A stretch of 35,040 nt of DNA from Alphaproteobacteria bacterium UBA6187 (GTDB taxonomy: Bacteria; Pseudomonadota; Alphaproteobacteria; Rickettsiales; UBA6187), in contig DITJ01000013.1 in NCBI GenBank assembly GCA_002422795.1, positions 1 to 35,040 of the forward strand, in the 5' to 3' direction. Under the pieces are notes generated by a model. The model saw only the letters and a list, made by a program, of their open reading frames with translations, had not been told where the DNA came from and searched no databases. The translations under genes and the position numbers were made by a program. The first letter of the stretch is position 1. Each line of letters starts with the position of its first letter. Below are positions 16,957 to 24,740 of this stretch, one piece after another.

Positions 16957-17331
16957 TTATATTTTGCCCCTAACTGCATCAAGGTAATTCACTACAGATA
17001 CAAGCCCGGTAACAGTTTTCATTAATTCTAAAGGAATGCCGTTAAGTGCTTTATTTTTAGCCCGCAGCCATTTCTTTTCATTCTCTAATGCATTACCCAG
17101 AAAGGCATCTAATGCCCGGAAAGCCCTAATAAACAGAAGTGCAAGCTCACCTTCCTTGCTAGCTGGTTTTATACCCCTACTTGTATCAGCATATAACCTG
17201 CTTACGGTAGGTTCACTTACCCCGATAATCTTTGATAATTCCGCATTGTTGATATTCCATAGCTCTGCCGCCTTTAATGTGGCTTTCTGCAATACTATTT
17301 CCGGGTTATGGTCAATTTTTTTTCTAGCCAT
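16957..17331 (-). CDS. Xre/MbcA/ParS-type antitoxin (DUF2384)
   Basis: A 124-residue antitoxin of the RES-Xre system. Residues about 27-48 (NAELSKIIGVSEPTVSRLY) form the Xre helix-turn-helix. Residues about 60-122 are the DUF2384-type helical region with the expected W..L.A.N..L.GIPLELM...TGL pattern, which in characterised pairs covers the toxin active site. It should neutralise the downstream RES toxin and repress its own promoter. A strong Shine-Dalgarno, AGGAGG, lies seven bases before the ATG. The stop codon abuts the toxin start. Confidence 0.87.
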   Translation of the reverse strand: MARKKIDHNPEIVLQKATLKAAELWNINNAELSKIIGVSEPTVSRLYADTSRGIKPASKEGELALLFIRAFRALDAFLGNALENEKKWLRAKNKALNGIPLELMKTVTGLVSVVNYLDAVRGKI

Positions 17332-17338
17332 GCTGCAA

Positions 17339-17394
17339 CCTCCTAATCAATCTATTTCATATGAAATTATAGCATGTATATATTTCAAATGCAA
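17339..17394 (-). promoter_or_regulatory. Promoter, operator palindrome and RBS of the RES/Xre operon
   Basis: Reading the minus strand, TTGCAT (17389-17394) and TATAAT (17366-17371) are exactly 17 bases apart. A 14-base perfect palindrome, ATTTCATATGAAAT (17354-17367), overlaps the end of the -10 box and covers the start region. This is where an autoregulatory antitoxin would bind. AGGAGG (17339-17344) is the ribosome-binding site. Confidence 0.7.
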
Positions 17395-17503
17395 TATATC
17401 AAGTATTTTGGAATTAAATATCATGTAACCCCTTGAAATTCCATGTTAGCAACCCCATATTATGCGGTGAAATAATTTTTAAAATTCAAGATAGTTATAT
17501 ACA

Positions 17504-18643
17504 ATGCCAGCAGCGTATTCGCCAAATGATACCTTATCTCGTATTAGTAATAAGTTTTTTGCTAAATATACCAATGATAACAATATATTAACAGAGCTTA
17601 ACATTAAGAAACTGAAAGAATCAGACATAGCACCGATTCTTGAAAAAATTAATGAACTACCTGATGATAAAAGGGAAAAAGTCGAACAGGATTTACGGCA
17701 TATTGCAGAGCTATCTGATAAAAGAAGGATAAATATATTATTTTCGGCATTGCAAGAAGCTGCTGCGGAATCACTGCCAGAATTTAAGAAAATTGGTAGT
17801 GGCCATGATAAGGCTATGTGGGCATTAATTAACCACCCTGAATTATTTGAAAAAGCCCTTTATCTTACATCCTTTCATATAGCACCAGGAACTTTTACAA
17901 AGTTTCCTTATAAAACTTCTATTAAGCCAGATTTAACAGCAAAAGCTATCGATGGCCTGGCAAAAAAGATAAGGGAATATTTCCAGAATTATGATGGGCG
18001 CGGTAAATATTGCATTATTGAAAAACATGAATTTAACGGCAAGCATTATCTAATTGCAAATCCATCTGAACATCTTGATGTAAAGAGAGAGTATAAGAAT
18101 GGTGGCAAGCTTGAACCTACTAAAAGGCAAGATGCATTTACAGTTGTTTTTATATTCAGTGATACAGGTAATGCCGTAGATATTTATATTAATGGATTGC
18201 TGGAAGTGAAACGTGCATTATTTACTATGTGGGCAAAAGAAATTATGGGTTTGGATAATGTTGATACCAAATTCAAGCCATCTTTTAAGCTGGATGCATT
18301 TAAGCTACCTGAGCATGATTTAGAAATTCCTATAAATTCTAAGGTAAGAAGTATAGCAATATATAAAATGTACTTTGTGCCTTTGCATGACCCTAGCAAA
18401 ACTTATGAAATAAGTGCCAATATAAGTAAAAATACAAAAGCATTATATGATGAACTTAAGGCAAAAAATTTAAAGCCTATTAATATAAGAAAAGTTTGGG
18501 TAGAGGCTGTTATACAAAAAGGTGATAAGGAAACAGTTAAGCGGTTCCAGATTGGAGAAACATCTTGCGATTTAAAGCATGAAGATATTGCTGATGAATT
18601 ACGTCAATTCCTAAAAGATGTGAGGATTGATATAACGAAATGA
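17504..18643 (+). CDS. Hypothetical protein, first gene of an unknown coupled pair
   Basis: A 379-residue protein that I do not recognise. It has no signal peptide or membrane helix. The first 100 residues are helical and charged (DKREKVEQDLRHIAEL, DKRRINILFSALQEAA). The remainder looks mixed alpha/beta, with strand-rich stretches such as QDAFTVVFIFSDTGNAVDIY and SIAIYKMYFVPLHDP; no nuclease, ATPase or HTH motif stands out. Its TGA overlaps the ATG of the next gene (ATGA at 18640-18643), so the two are made together. A possible promoter is TTGAAA (17433-17438) with TATTAT (17458-17463), spacer 19; the inverted repeat TGGAATT/AATTCCA (17409-17415, 17437-17443) could regulate it. It is divergent from the RES/Xre pair, which hints at an accessory or defence role without proof. 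Confidence 0.65.
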   Translation: MPAAYSPNDTLSRISNKFFAKYTNDNNILTELNIKKLKESDIAPILEKINELPDDKREKVEQDLRHIAELSDKRRINILFSALQEAAAESLPEFKKIGSGHDKAMWALINHPELFEKALYLTSFHIAPGTFTKFPYKTSIKPDLTAKAIDGLAKKIREYFQNYDGRGKYCIIEKHEFNGKHYLIANPSEHLDVKREYKNGGKLEPTKRQDAFTVVFIFSDTGNAVDIYINGLLEVKRALFTMWAKEIMGLDNVDTKFKPSFKLDAFKLPEHDLEIPINSKVRSIAIYKMYFVPLHDPSKTYEISANISKNTKALYDELKAKNLKPINIRKVWVEAVIQKGDKETVKRFQIGETSCDLKHEDIADELRQFLKDVRIDITK

Positions 18644-19236
18644 AACCTGATTTTCCTTCATTATTTGAGTGCCTGGATAGTGAAGCTTGCACCAGCCTTG
18701 ATAATAATATTTTAAACGCCCTGGGTGTTAGTCCAGATAAGCTTCCTTTCCTGAAACTAGCCACAACACCAACACATATAACCTGCCCGGGTTGTGAAGA
18801 ATATTGCCCTAATATGCCTGTAACAAAGGGCAGTGAAGAGGCGTATGTGATGTGTGATAAACCCGCGCAATACGGAAAGGTTTTTGTTGATAAAGAAGAT
18901 ATTCAACACTGGCGCCTGGATTTACCAGGACTGGCTAAATTTTTATCTGATTCGCTGGATATTGGAAATATAACAGAAATATTTGCAGGGCGTTTATATG
19001 ACCTTGGTGTGTATTCAGGCCATGCTTTATTCCTGGTAAAAGGTATCATGTGGCAGGATGCTCAAGAGCTTTGCAAGCGAATCACAAAGGGAAAGCATAT
19101 ATTTATTACTTTATCACAGCCGCCTGCATCGTTGGAAAGCCTGTCTATGTGGATAGTGCCGTTGCTTATGGCTAATAATGATATAGTGAGTGTAAGTAAA
19201 CCCAGGAGGCCGAAGACAAACGGCTCGATCAGCTAA
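18640..19236 (+). CDS. Hypothetical protein with a Cys-rich zinc-binding motif, second gene of the pair
   Basis: A 198-residue protein. CPGCEEYCP near residues 49-57 followed by VMCDKP near 70 gives four Cys that could hold zinc. A segment after it (EIFAGRLYDLGVYSGHALFLVKG) resembles, from memory, the C-terminal half of a widespread uncharacterised protein type with a GRLWxLG motif. The C-terminus ends in a basic tail (KPRRPKTNGS). It starts inside the stop of the upstream gene, so the two products probably work in one complex. Two hairpins follow the stop. I cannot assign a function; a nucleic-acid-binding partner of the 379-residue protein is a guess. Confidence 0.6.
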   Translation: MKPDFPSLFECLDSEACTSLDNNILNALGVSPDKLPFLKLATTPTHITCPGCEEYCPNMPVTKGSEEAYVMCDKPAQYGKVFVDKEDIQHWRLDLPGLAKFLSDSLDIGNITEIFAGRLYDLGVYSGHALFLVKGIMWQDAQELCKRITKGKHIFITLSQPPASLESLSMWIVPLLMANNDIVSVSKPRRPKTNGSIS

Positions 19237-19264
19237 CCCTGTTTAACAGGCAATAGGTAACACT

Positions 19265-19311
19265 AACCGCTTCGAGCGGTTCTATATCAAACTCCCACTT
19301 TTAGTGGGAGT
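19265..19311. terminator. Two consecutive hairpins after the unknown gene pair
   Basis: AACCGCT/AGCGGTT (19265-19281, loop TCG) is followed by ACTCCCACT/AGTGGGAGT (19291-19311, loop TTT). They lie 29 and 55 bases after the stop at 19236 and would fit transcription termination, though only a weak T-rich stretch (CTTCTTTT) follows. The second hairpin recurs inverted at the right end of the window, so it is probably a dispersed palindromic element. Confidence 0.5.
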
Positions 19312-19321
19312 AATTGACTTC
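19298..19321 (+). repeat. 24-base repeat, inverted copy at 35017-35040
   Basis: ACTTTTAGTGGGAGTAATTG followed by ACTT is identical to the reverse complement of the last 24 bases of the window. The match covers the right half of the ACTCCCACT/AGTGGGAGT hairpin plus 10 bases beyond it (AATTGACTT and the base before), so the shared unit is larger than the bare stem. Confidence 0.85.
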
Positions 19322-19484
19322 TTTTAAAATTAACCTATGAGGTTCAAAGTTGTACTATTTTTTATGCTACAACTTTTTTTTAAGAATATTAGATGCCAAA
19401 GAATATGTACTACTCTATATTGTTTTCCTTTTATTGAGCAATAGTGTAACTTCAGTTCTATTGGCAAATCGTGGTAAATAAATA

Positions 19485-20033
19485 ATGCATTATTTATTAA
19501 AAGTTATGTTCATCCCTTTGATAATGTTGGCCGCTGTTCCAACCTTATCTGCTTATGCGCAAACTGACGAAAGCAGTATAAAGGCACAATGGATAAATGA
19601 CCTTATTCCTTATATAAAATGGACAGGAAGGTCATACAAAGAACTAACCATTTGCACAATTGGAAGTGAGAACGTAAATGTTTATTTGAAAGAAATAATT
19701 CAAAAGGAGGAATCGGATGCAAAAAAAAGAGGGAAAACCCTTCCGTTAGCCCATGTGGAAAAGCAAAGTTCAGAATCTGATTTTACAAAATGCCATATAT
19801 TATACATAGGCACTTCAGAACAAAATGATATAACAAGCTTACTAGATAAAACTAAGGGTAAACAAATACTTACTGTAAGCAGCCTGGATAAATTCGCTGA
19901 TAAGGGCGGTATAGTGGAGTTCGTAATAAGTACTGATGGCGTTGTTATACGTATTAATGAGAAGCCGGCAGAAAATGCCAAAATCATTATAGATAGTGAT
20001 TTACTTGGTTTTGCTAAGAGGATTTACAAGTAA
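19485..20033 (+). CDS. YfiR-like (DUF4154-type) periplasmic protein
   Basis: A 182-residue protein with a clear Sec signal peptide (hydrophobic core 9-22, likely cleavage after Ala25 in SAYAQ). The mature part follows the YfiR/HmsC layout: a WINDLIPYIKWTG start, LTICTIGSE, two Cys (one in CHILYIG), TSEQNDI, QILTVSSLDKF, then GGIVEFV, VVIRINEKPAEN and a closing DLLGFAKRIY. Characterised YfiR is a periplasmic regulator that restrains a membrane diguanylate cyclase; no cyclase gene is nearby, so the partner is unknown. The 3' end overlaps the convergent Xre gene by 20 bases. A stronger candidate start than M1 was not found, though Met8 also opens the hydrophobic stretch. Confidence 0.75.
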   Translation: MHYLLKVMFIPLIMLAAVPTLSAYAQTDESSIKAQWINDLIPYIKWTGRSYKELTICTIGSENVNVYLKEIIQKEESDAKKRGKTLPLAHVEKQSSESDFTKCHILYIGTSEQNDITSLLDKTKGKQILTVSSLDKFADKGGIVEFVISTDGVVIRINEKPAENAKIIIDSDLLGFAKRIYK

Positions 20034-20496
20034 CCAGGTTGTTATCCAGAGCATACTCTATTACACCAAGTGCGTATTCACGACTTATTTTGCCATCACG
20101 GTCTTTGCGTTGGGAATGCTTGTAAACAGTTTCGGTAAAATTATCTACTACAGATTTACTTAGTGGTATGCCCTTTTCCTGCATGATATCTTCAACAACT
20201 TGCATTGCTTCACGCACCAGTTGTCCATTATATGGAATGTCATCATATACAGGGCGTTTTTTTACGTCTTCTTCATGTATTAGGAAATAGCTTATATCTT
20301 TACCAAGCACTTCAGCTATGGCTTTAAGTTTTTCAACATTGCGGGTTTTTTTATTGAGAAAGTGAAAAACTGCGTGATCATGTAACTTAGCTTTTCTAGC
20401 AAGTGATGTAGCTTGCCAACCCTGCATGAGCATTTCTTTTTCAAGTAAGCTTGCTACTTTTTCTCTATTAAAATCAAATGCTTCACTACTAGACAT
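20014..20496 (-). CDS. Xre-family helix-turn-helix regulator
   Basis: A 160-residue putative DNA-binding regulator. Residues about 26-72 form a lambda-repressor-like HTH: GWQATSLARKAKLHDHAVFHFL, then KLKAIAEVLGKDISYFL. The C-terminal 80 residues are helical and may mediate dimerisation or sensing. It converges on the YfiR-like gene with a 20-base overlap at the 3' ends. It is divergent from the small gene at 20779 and faces a 280-base region full of TTAA-type symmetric sites, its probable targets. A good promoter is present (TTTACA, 17 bases, TAGAAT). Confidence 0.78.
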   Translation of the reverse strand: MSSSEAFDFNREKVASLLEKEMLMQGWQATSLARKAKLHDHAVFHFLNKKTRNVEKLKAIAEVLGKDISYFLIHEEDVKKRPVYDDIPYNGQLVREAMQVVEDIMQEKGIPLSKSVVDNFTETVYKHSQRKDRDGKISREYALGVIEYALDNNLVTCKSS

Positions 20497-20533
20497 AAAA
20501 CTTATTCCACTTTCATGTTTATGATTTAAGTAA

Positions 20534-20562
20534 ATTCTAACTTATTTCTTTAAACTTGTAAA
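20534..20562 (-). promoter_or_regulatory. Promoter of the minus-strand Xre gene
   Basis: On the minus strand, TTTACA (20557-20562) and TAGAAT (20534-20539) are 17 bases apart, about 38 bases upstream of the Xre start codon. The transcript would begin near 20527. Confidence 0.5.
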
Positions 20563-20710
20563 TCAATAATTAATATTTTTATTAATGCTTGTTAACAGGA
20601 GTCGCATGAGCGACAGCAGTAGTGCATTGAAATATCGTTATAAATAACAGAGGCAGCATTCATTAGGCTATATGTAGTTTAATAAATATTAATACAGATT
20701 AATATAAATG

Positions 20711-20754
20711 TTGACACGTGCAGTTAAAGTGTATATCAATTAACACAAGTTAAT
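20711..20754 (+). promoter_or_regulatory. Promoter with flanking ATTAAC/GTTAAT operator
   Basis: A consensus -35 TTGACA (20711-20716) is followed by TATATC (20732-20737) or TATCAA (20734-20739), 15 or 17 bases on. An inverted repeat, ATTAAC (20739-20744), spacer ACAA, GTTAAT (20749-20754), covers the transcription start. Further ATTAA elements lie just upstream (20680-20705). This arrangement suits repression by one of the two neighbouring Xre proteins; the operator role is inference. Confidence 0.5.
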
Positions 20755-20778
20755 ATGCTTTTTATACGGAAAGTAATT

Positions 20779-21159
20779 ATGAAACAAACAGTTTATAAAT
20801 CAGAGCCATCATATGATTCACAAAGCATCAAGGCGTTTGAGCAATTAAATTTAGGAATGTCAGAACAAGTATTCTTAAAAAATGTAGCTTATATCATTAA
20901 ATCACATAAGCAGTCCTGCAAGGAGCTACTTATGTATTGCGACAAGCCAGTTATTACGCAGAAAGAGGTTGTTGCAATTCTTAGCATGAAGAAACAAATC
21001 ACTGCTGAAATAAATAATGATCTTAATAAGATAAATTTTATTTACCCTTGCTACATAAAGTGCCTTAATAAATTCCTGAATATTATTAAGGTAAACACCG
21101 AAGTGGCAATAGACGCATATAATAAAGATTCACCAGCCAATACCCCCAAAGTCACTTAA
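20779..21159 (+). CDS. Small hypothetical protein
   Basis: About 126 residues starting MKQTVYKSEPSYDSQS. I do not recognise it. It is polar and helical with no signal peptide. I prefer the ATG at 20779 over the in-frame ATG at 20755, because GGAAAG sits five bases before 20779 whereas 20755 abuts the operator repeat and lacks a ribosome-binding site. It contains several Cys (SCKELLMYC, YPCYIKC). It lies between the two Xre regulators, has the strong TTGACA promoter and probably answers to one of them. A weak hairpin (21193-21208) follows the stop. Confidence 0.55.
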   Translation: MKQTVYKSEPSYDSQSIKAFEQLNLGMSEQVFLKNVAYIIKSHKQSCKELLMYCDKPVITQKEVVAILSMKKQITAEINNDLNKINFIYPCYIKCLNKFLNIIKVNTEVAIDAYNKDSPANTPKVT

Positions 21160-21192
21160 GCAATTTTATTAGTTACATCAGTAGCTTTTACT

Positions 21193-21208
21193 TCGGCTCC
21201 TTTGCCGA
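21193..21208 (+). terminator. Weak hairpin after the small gene
   Basis: TCGGC (21193-21197) and GCCGA (21204-21208) form a 5-base-pair GC stem with a six-base loop, 34 bases after the stop at 21159. No clean T-run follows, so termination is only possible, not shown. Confidence 0.3.
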
Positions 21209-21250
21209 GAGTTATTACGCAACCCTAAAATCAAACGATGGATAAGAATT

Positions 21251-21691
21251 ATGTGCAGAGAAATAGTTATAATTAGTCAAGATAAAGAACAGATTATTGA
21301 TAAAATAAATAAACGTATTGGCTTACGTATAATGAAACGTAGAAACAGGATGATCCCTAAAATGAGCCAAAAACAATTGGGTGAAGAAGTTGGCGTTAGC
21401 CACTCCCAAATTGCACGATATGAACGTGGGGAACAACATACTCCAGGAGCTAGGCTAGTTCTTATTGCGGAAGCGTTGGGAACAACAGTTTCATATTTTG
21501 TGGGTATAGATGAAATTATTGAAGAAAACGGCTCTTTATCGCTCGAAGAAAGGGAAGCAACGATAAACCTAATGGAATATTTCAAGGATATTGGCTTACC
21601 GGAGGTACGTGAAGCAATTCTTGAGCATGTGGAGCGTATTTCTAAAATCTCATTTAATACAAGAACTGAATATAAAGCTAACGAGGCCTAA
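21251..21691 (+). CDS. Xre-family helix-turn-helix regulator
   Basis: A 146-residue regulator with a classical Xre HTH at about 23-85: MSQKQLGEEVGVSHSQIARYERG, with the usual LGTTVSYFVGI close. The C-terminal part (EERE, EYFKDIGLPEVREAILEHVERI) is helical. GGATAAG lies six bases before the ATG, supporting this start. Its TAA directly abuts the ATG of the YfiR-RTX gene (TAAATG), so both are one operon. The regulator probably controls its own operon and perhaps the promoter at 20711. Confidence 0.82.
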   Translation: MCREIVIISQDKEQIIDKINKRIGLRIMKRRNRMIPKMSQKQLGEEVGVSHSQIARYERGEQHTPGARLVLIAEALGTTVSYFVGIDEIIEENGSLSLEEREATINLMEYFKDIGLPEVREAILEHVERISKISFNTRTEYKANEA

Positions 21692-24553
21692 ATGAAAATA
21701 TATTATATTATAGTTTTACTGGCACTTTTGGTTCCTGGTTTTGCAAATGCAGGTCAGCAAGTTGTAAATCCACCGGATTACCGACTGACAGAATATGAAA
21801 TGCGTATAGTTTTCATATATAAAATTGTAAGCGATAATATAAGTTGGTCAGATAGCCAGAAAAAGACGCTAATACATTTTTGCGTGACCGGAGAGGGCAA
21901 TCCGTTTACTATTAAAGCGCTCAATGAATTAGGAAATCTGGCAAAAAAAGATGGCTACACATGGGAAATTAATTCCAACGCCAGTTATAAAGAACTCTCA
22001 ACTTGCGATGTTGTGTATATAAATTCAGTAAGGTCGGATATCATCCAGAATATAATGTCTGCGATTAAAAATCAGCCTATTCTTACCTTCGGTGAAAGCA
22101 ATCATTTCACCACTCATGACTTTGGCATGATAGGGTTGGGTAGCGATACATTAGATGGCGGCCTTGGCACTGATACCATATCTTATACTGATTCAACAGT
22201 TGCAGTTACAGTACGCTTAGTTGCAGGCAGCACCAATATAGGCGGCTCTGCTGCAGGTGATATACTTACTAATTTTGAAAATATTATTGGCTCCAGTTAT
22301 AATGATATTTTAACAGGTGACAGTAACAACAATATTATTACTGGCGGACTTGGCGCTGATACAATTAATGGCGGTGATGGTCTGGATACAGTATCTTATG
22401 TTGATTCTACGTCTTCTGTAACTGTAAGCCTTGTATCGGGTGCAACCAATTCCGGCGGCACTGCTGCTGGAGATAAAATTAGCAATATAGAAAATCTGCT
22501 TGGCTCTACCTATAATGACACATTAACCGGAAATTCCAGCAACAACGTGATAAGCGGTGATTCCGGCAATGATACTATTATTGGTGGCCTCGGTATAGAT
22601 ACATTAGATGGCGGCCTTGGTACTGATACTGTTTCTTATACTGATTCTACAGTTGCCATAACAGTAAGCCTGGTATCAGAAGCAACCAATAGCGGCGGTT
22701 CTGCTGATGGTGACGTGCTAACAAATTTTGAAAACCTGACTGGCTCTTCCTATAACGATACTTTAACCGGGGATGATAATAATAACACAATTATTGGTGG
22801 TGCTGGCAACGATACTATCACTGGTGGTTTGGGAGCGGATACACTTGATGGTGGCATTGGCACGGATAAAGTTTCTTACACTGATTCAACTTCCGCTGTA
22901 ACAGTAAGCCTTGTAACAGGCGCAACTAACACGGGCGGTTCTGCTGCTGGTGATGTACTTACTAATATCGAAAATCTTACTGGATCTTCTTATAATGATA
23001 CATTAACAGGTGATTCTAATAACAATACCATTCTCGGCGGACTTGGTGCCGATATAATTAATGGCGGTGCAGGCACAGACCTTGTATCTTATATTGATTC
23101 TACTTCTGCCGTAACTGTTAGTCTTGTAACGGGCGCAACTAATAGCGGTGGCACTGCCGCTGGCGATGTTCTCACTAATTTTGAGAATTTATGGGGTTCT
23201 ACCTATAACGATACATTAACTGGCAACTCAAGCGCTAATATAATTACTGGCGATGAGGGGGATGATACTATCATTGGCGGTTTAGGTGCCGATACGTTAG
23301 ATGGCGGTCTTGGCACGGATACAATATCTTATACTGATTCTACAGTTGCAGTAACGGTAAGTTTGGTTGCAGGCAGCAGCAATACTGGCGGTTCTGCTGC
23401 TGGTGATATACTTACTAATTTTGAAAACATAACAGGCTCAAACTATAATGATACTTTAACTGGTGATGCTAATAATAACACAATAATTGGTGGACTTGGC
23501 GCTGATAGGATTGATGGTGCGGCAGGCACTGATTTTGTAAGCTATATTTCTTCAACCTCTGCAATAACTGTTAGTATGGTTAATGGTGCCACAAATGCCG
23601 GGGGAGAAGCCGCCGGAGACTTACTTTACAATATAGAAAACCTGCTAGGCTCTGCATATGGCGATTCAATAACCGGAAATTCCAGCAATAACGTAATCAG
23701 TGGTGATGCTGGTAATGATACTATCATTGGCGGCTTGGGTGCTGATACATTAGATGGTGGCCTTGGTGTTGATACTATTTCTTATACTGATTCCACTTCA
23801 GCAGTAACAGTTAGCCTGGTAGCGGGTAGCACCAATACAGGCGGCTCCGCTGCTGGTGATGTCCTCGCAGATTTTGAAAAGCTTATAGGTTCTAACTATA
23901 ATGATACATTAAGAGGAAATGATAATAACAATTCAATTATCGGCGGCTCTGGAAATGATACTATAAGAGGTGGTTTGGGTGGCGATACATTAGATGGCGG
24001 CCTTGGTACAGATACTATTTCTTATAGTGATTCTTCAGCTGTAACAGTAAGTCTTGTAACAGGGGCAACTAACACAGGTGGTCATGCCGCTGGTGATGTT
24101 CTTAGCAACTTTGAAAATCTAGTAGGCTCAGATTGGGGGGATGATTTATTAATAGGTAATTCCGGCGCTAACTATATTAGTGGTGGTTTAAATGGGAATG
24201 ATACAATAATGGGTGGTTTAGGTGCTGATACTTTAAATGGTGGTGGTGGCAGTGATACTGTTTCTTATGCTGATTCTACATCTGGTGTAACTGTAAGCCT
24301 TGTTGCAGGAGCAACTAATTCTGGTGGTACTGCCGCAGGTGATATACTTACCAGTTTTGAAAATATTATTGGATCATCTTATAACGACATATTAACAGGG
24401 AATTCAAGTAATAATGCTATTATAGGCGGTTTAGGTTCCGATAGAATTGATGGCGGTGCAGGCACTGACTTTGCATCTTATTCATCATCATCTGCTGTAA
24501 CTGTAAGCTTAGTTAGCGGTGCTACTAATATACGGTTACTCATGCAACACTAG
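21692..24553 (+). CDS. Secreted YfiR-like domain fused to RTX-like calcium-binding repeats, 3'-truncated
   Basis: A 953-residue protein. A Sec signal peptide (cleavage after Ala20, FANAG) is followed by a YfiR-like domain at about 30-145 (IVFIYKIVSDNISW, THFCV-like LIHFCVTGEG, STCDVVYIN, NQPILTFGES, MIGLGS). From about 150 to 946 there are ten complete repeats of roughly 75-85 residues and part of an eleventh. Each pairs GGLGADTLDGGLGTD-type RTX (hemolysin-type Ca2+-binding) turns with SYTDSTSAVTVSLV, a GATNTGGSAAGD loop and ENLTGSSYNDTLTGD. RTX proteins normally lack a Sec signal and carry a C-terminal type I secretion signal, so this head is unusual. The eleventh repeat stops dead at SGATN and continues IRLLMQH to a stop. 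The gene has lost its tail at about 24527, where foreign DNA begins. It is cotranscribed with the Xre gene. Confidence 0.8.
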   Translation: MKIYYIIVLLALLVPGFANAGQQVVNPPDYRLTEYEMRIVFIYKIVSDNISWSDSQKKTLIHFCVTGEGNPFTIKALNELGNLAKKDGYTWEINSNASYKELSTCDVVYINSVRSDIIQNIMSAIKNQPILTFGESNHFTTHDFGMIGLGSDTLDGGLGTDTISYTDSTVAVTVRLVAGSTNIGGSAAGDILTNFENIIGSSYNDILTGDSNNNIITGGLGADTINGGDGLDTVSYVDSTSSVTVSLVSGATNSGGTAAGDKISNIENLLGSTYNDTLTGNSSNNVISGDSGNDTIIGGLGIDTLDGGLGTDTVSYTDSTVAITVSLVSEATNSGGSADGDVLTNFENLTGSSYNDTLTGDDNNNTIIGGAGNDTITGGLGADTLDGGIGTDKVSYTDSTSAVTVSLVTGATNTGGSAAGDVLTNIENLTGSSYNDTLTGDSNNNTILGGLGADIINGGAGTDLVSYIDSTSAVTVSLVTGATNSGGTAAGDVLTNFENLWGSTYNDTLTGNSSANIITGDEGDDTIIGGLGADTLDGGLGTDTISYTDSTVAVTVSLVAGSSNTGGSAAGDILTNFENITGSNYNDTLTGDANNNTIIGGLGADRIDGAAGTDFVSYISSTSAITVSMVNGATNAGGEAAGDLLYNIENLLGSAYGDSITGNSSNNVISGDAGNDTIIGGLGADTLDGGLGVDTISYTDSTSAVTVSLVAGSTNTGGSAAGDVLADFEKLIGSNYNDTLRGNDNNNSIIGGSGNDTIRGGLGGDTLDGGLGTDTISYSDSSAVTVSLVTGATNTGGHAAGDVLSNFENLVGSDWGDDLLIGNSGANYISGGLNGNDTIMGGLGADTLNGGGGSDTVSYADSTSGVTVSLVAGATNSGGTAAGDILTSFENIIGSSYNDILTGNSSNNAIIGGLGSDRIDGGAGTDFASYSSSSAVTVSLVSGATNIRLLMQH

Positions 24554-24740
24554 CAACGCTCACCCTGAAATAGAAGAAAAAACGGCTGTAAGTGAACTAT
24601 TAAAACCAGCTCCAATTTTACCAGATAATGAAAGCACAAGCTCCACAAGCAAGGCTCAGGTAAAAAACAAAGAATTGCCAGCCAGCACAAGCAACACTCA
24701 CCCCATATCAACCCAAATGAGCATTTTTGATTTATTATGA
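24527..24740 (+). pseudogene. C-terminal fragment of an unknown protein with a clamp-binding-like tail
   Basis: Right after the RTX gene breaks off, an open frame without its own start runs to TGA 24738-24740. It overlaps the integrase ATG by four bases (ATGA), the tight coupling seen elsewhere in this operon. The peptide is Ser/Thr/Pro-rich and apparently disordered, with repeated TSNAHP/TSNTHP, and ends TQMSIFDLL. QMSIF fits the QxSLF-like beta sliding clamp-binding motif, which usually sits at such flexible ends. I read it as the C-terminus of a DNA-metabolism protein that preceded the integrase before the N-terminal part was lost at the junction. An ATG at 24519 lies inside the RTX gene and is probably not used. 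Confidence 0.5.

Noticed and set aside
17036..17428. 130-codon plus-strand frame opposite the antitoxin gene
   Set aside because: It is fully antisense to a gene with clear HTH and DUF2384 motifs and runs through the antitoxin promoter.
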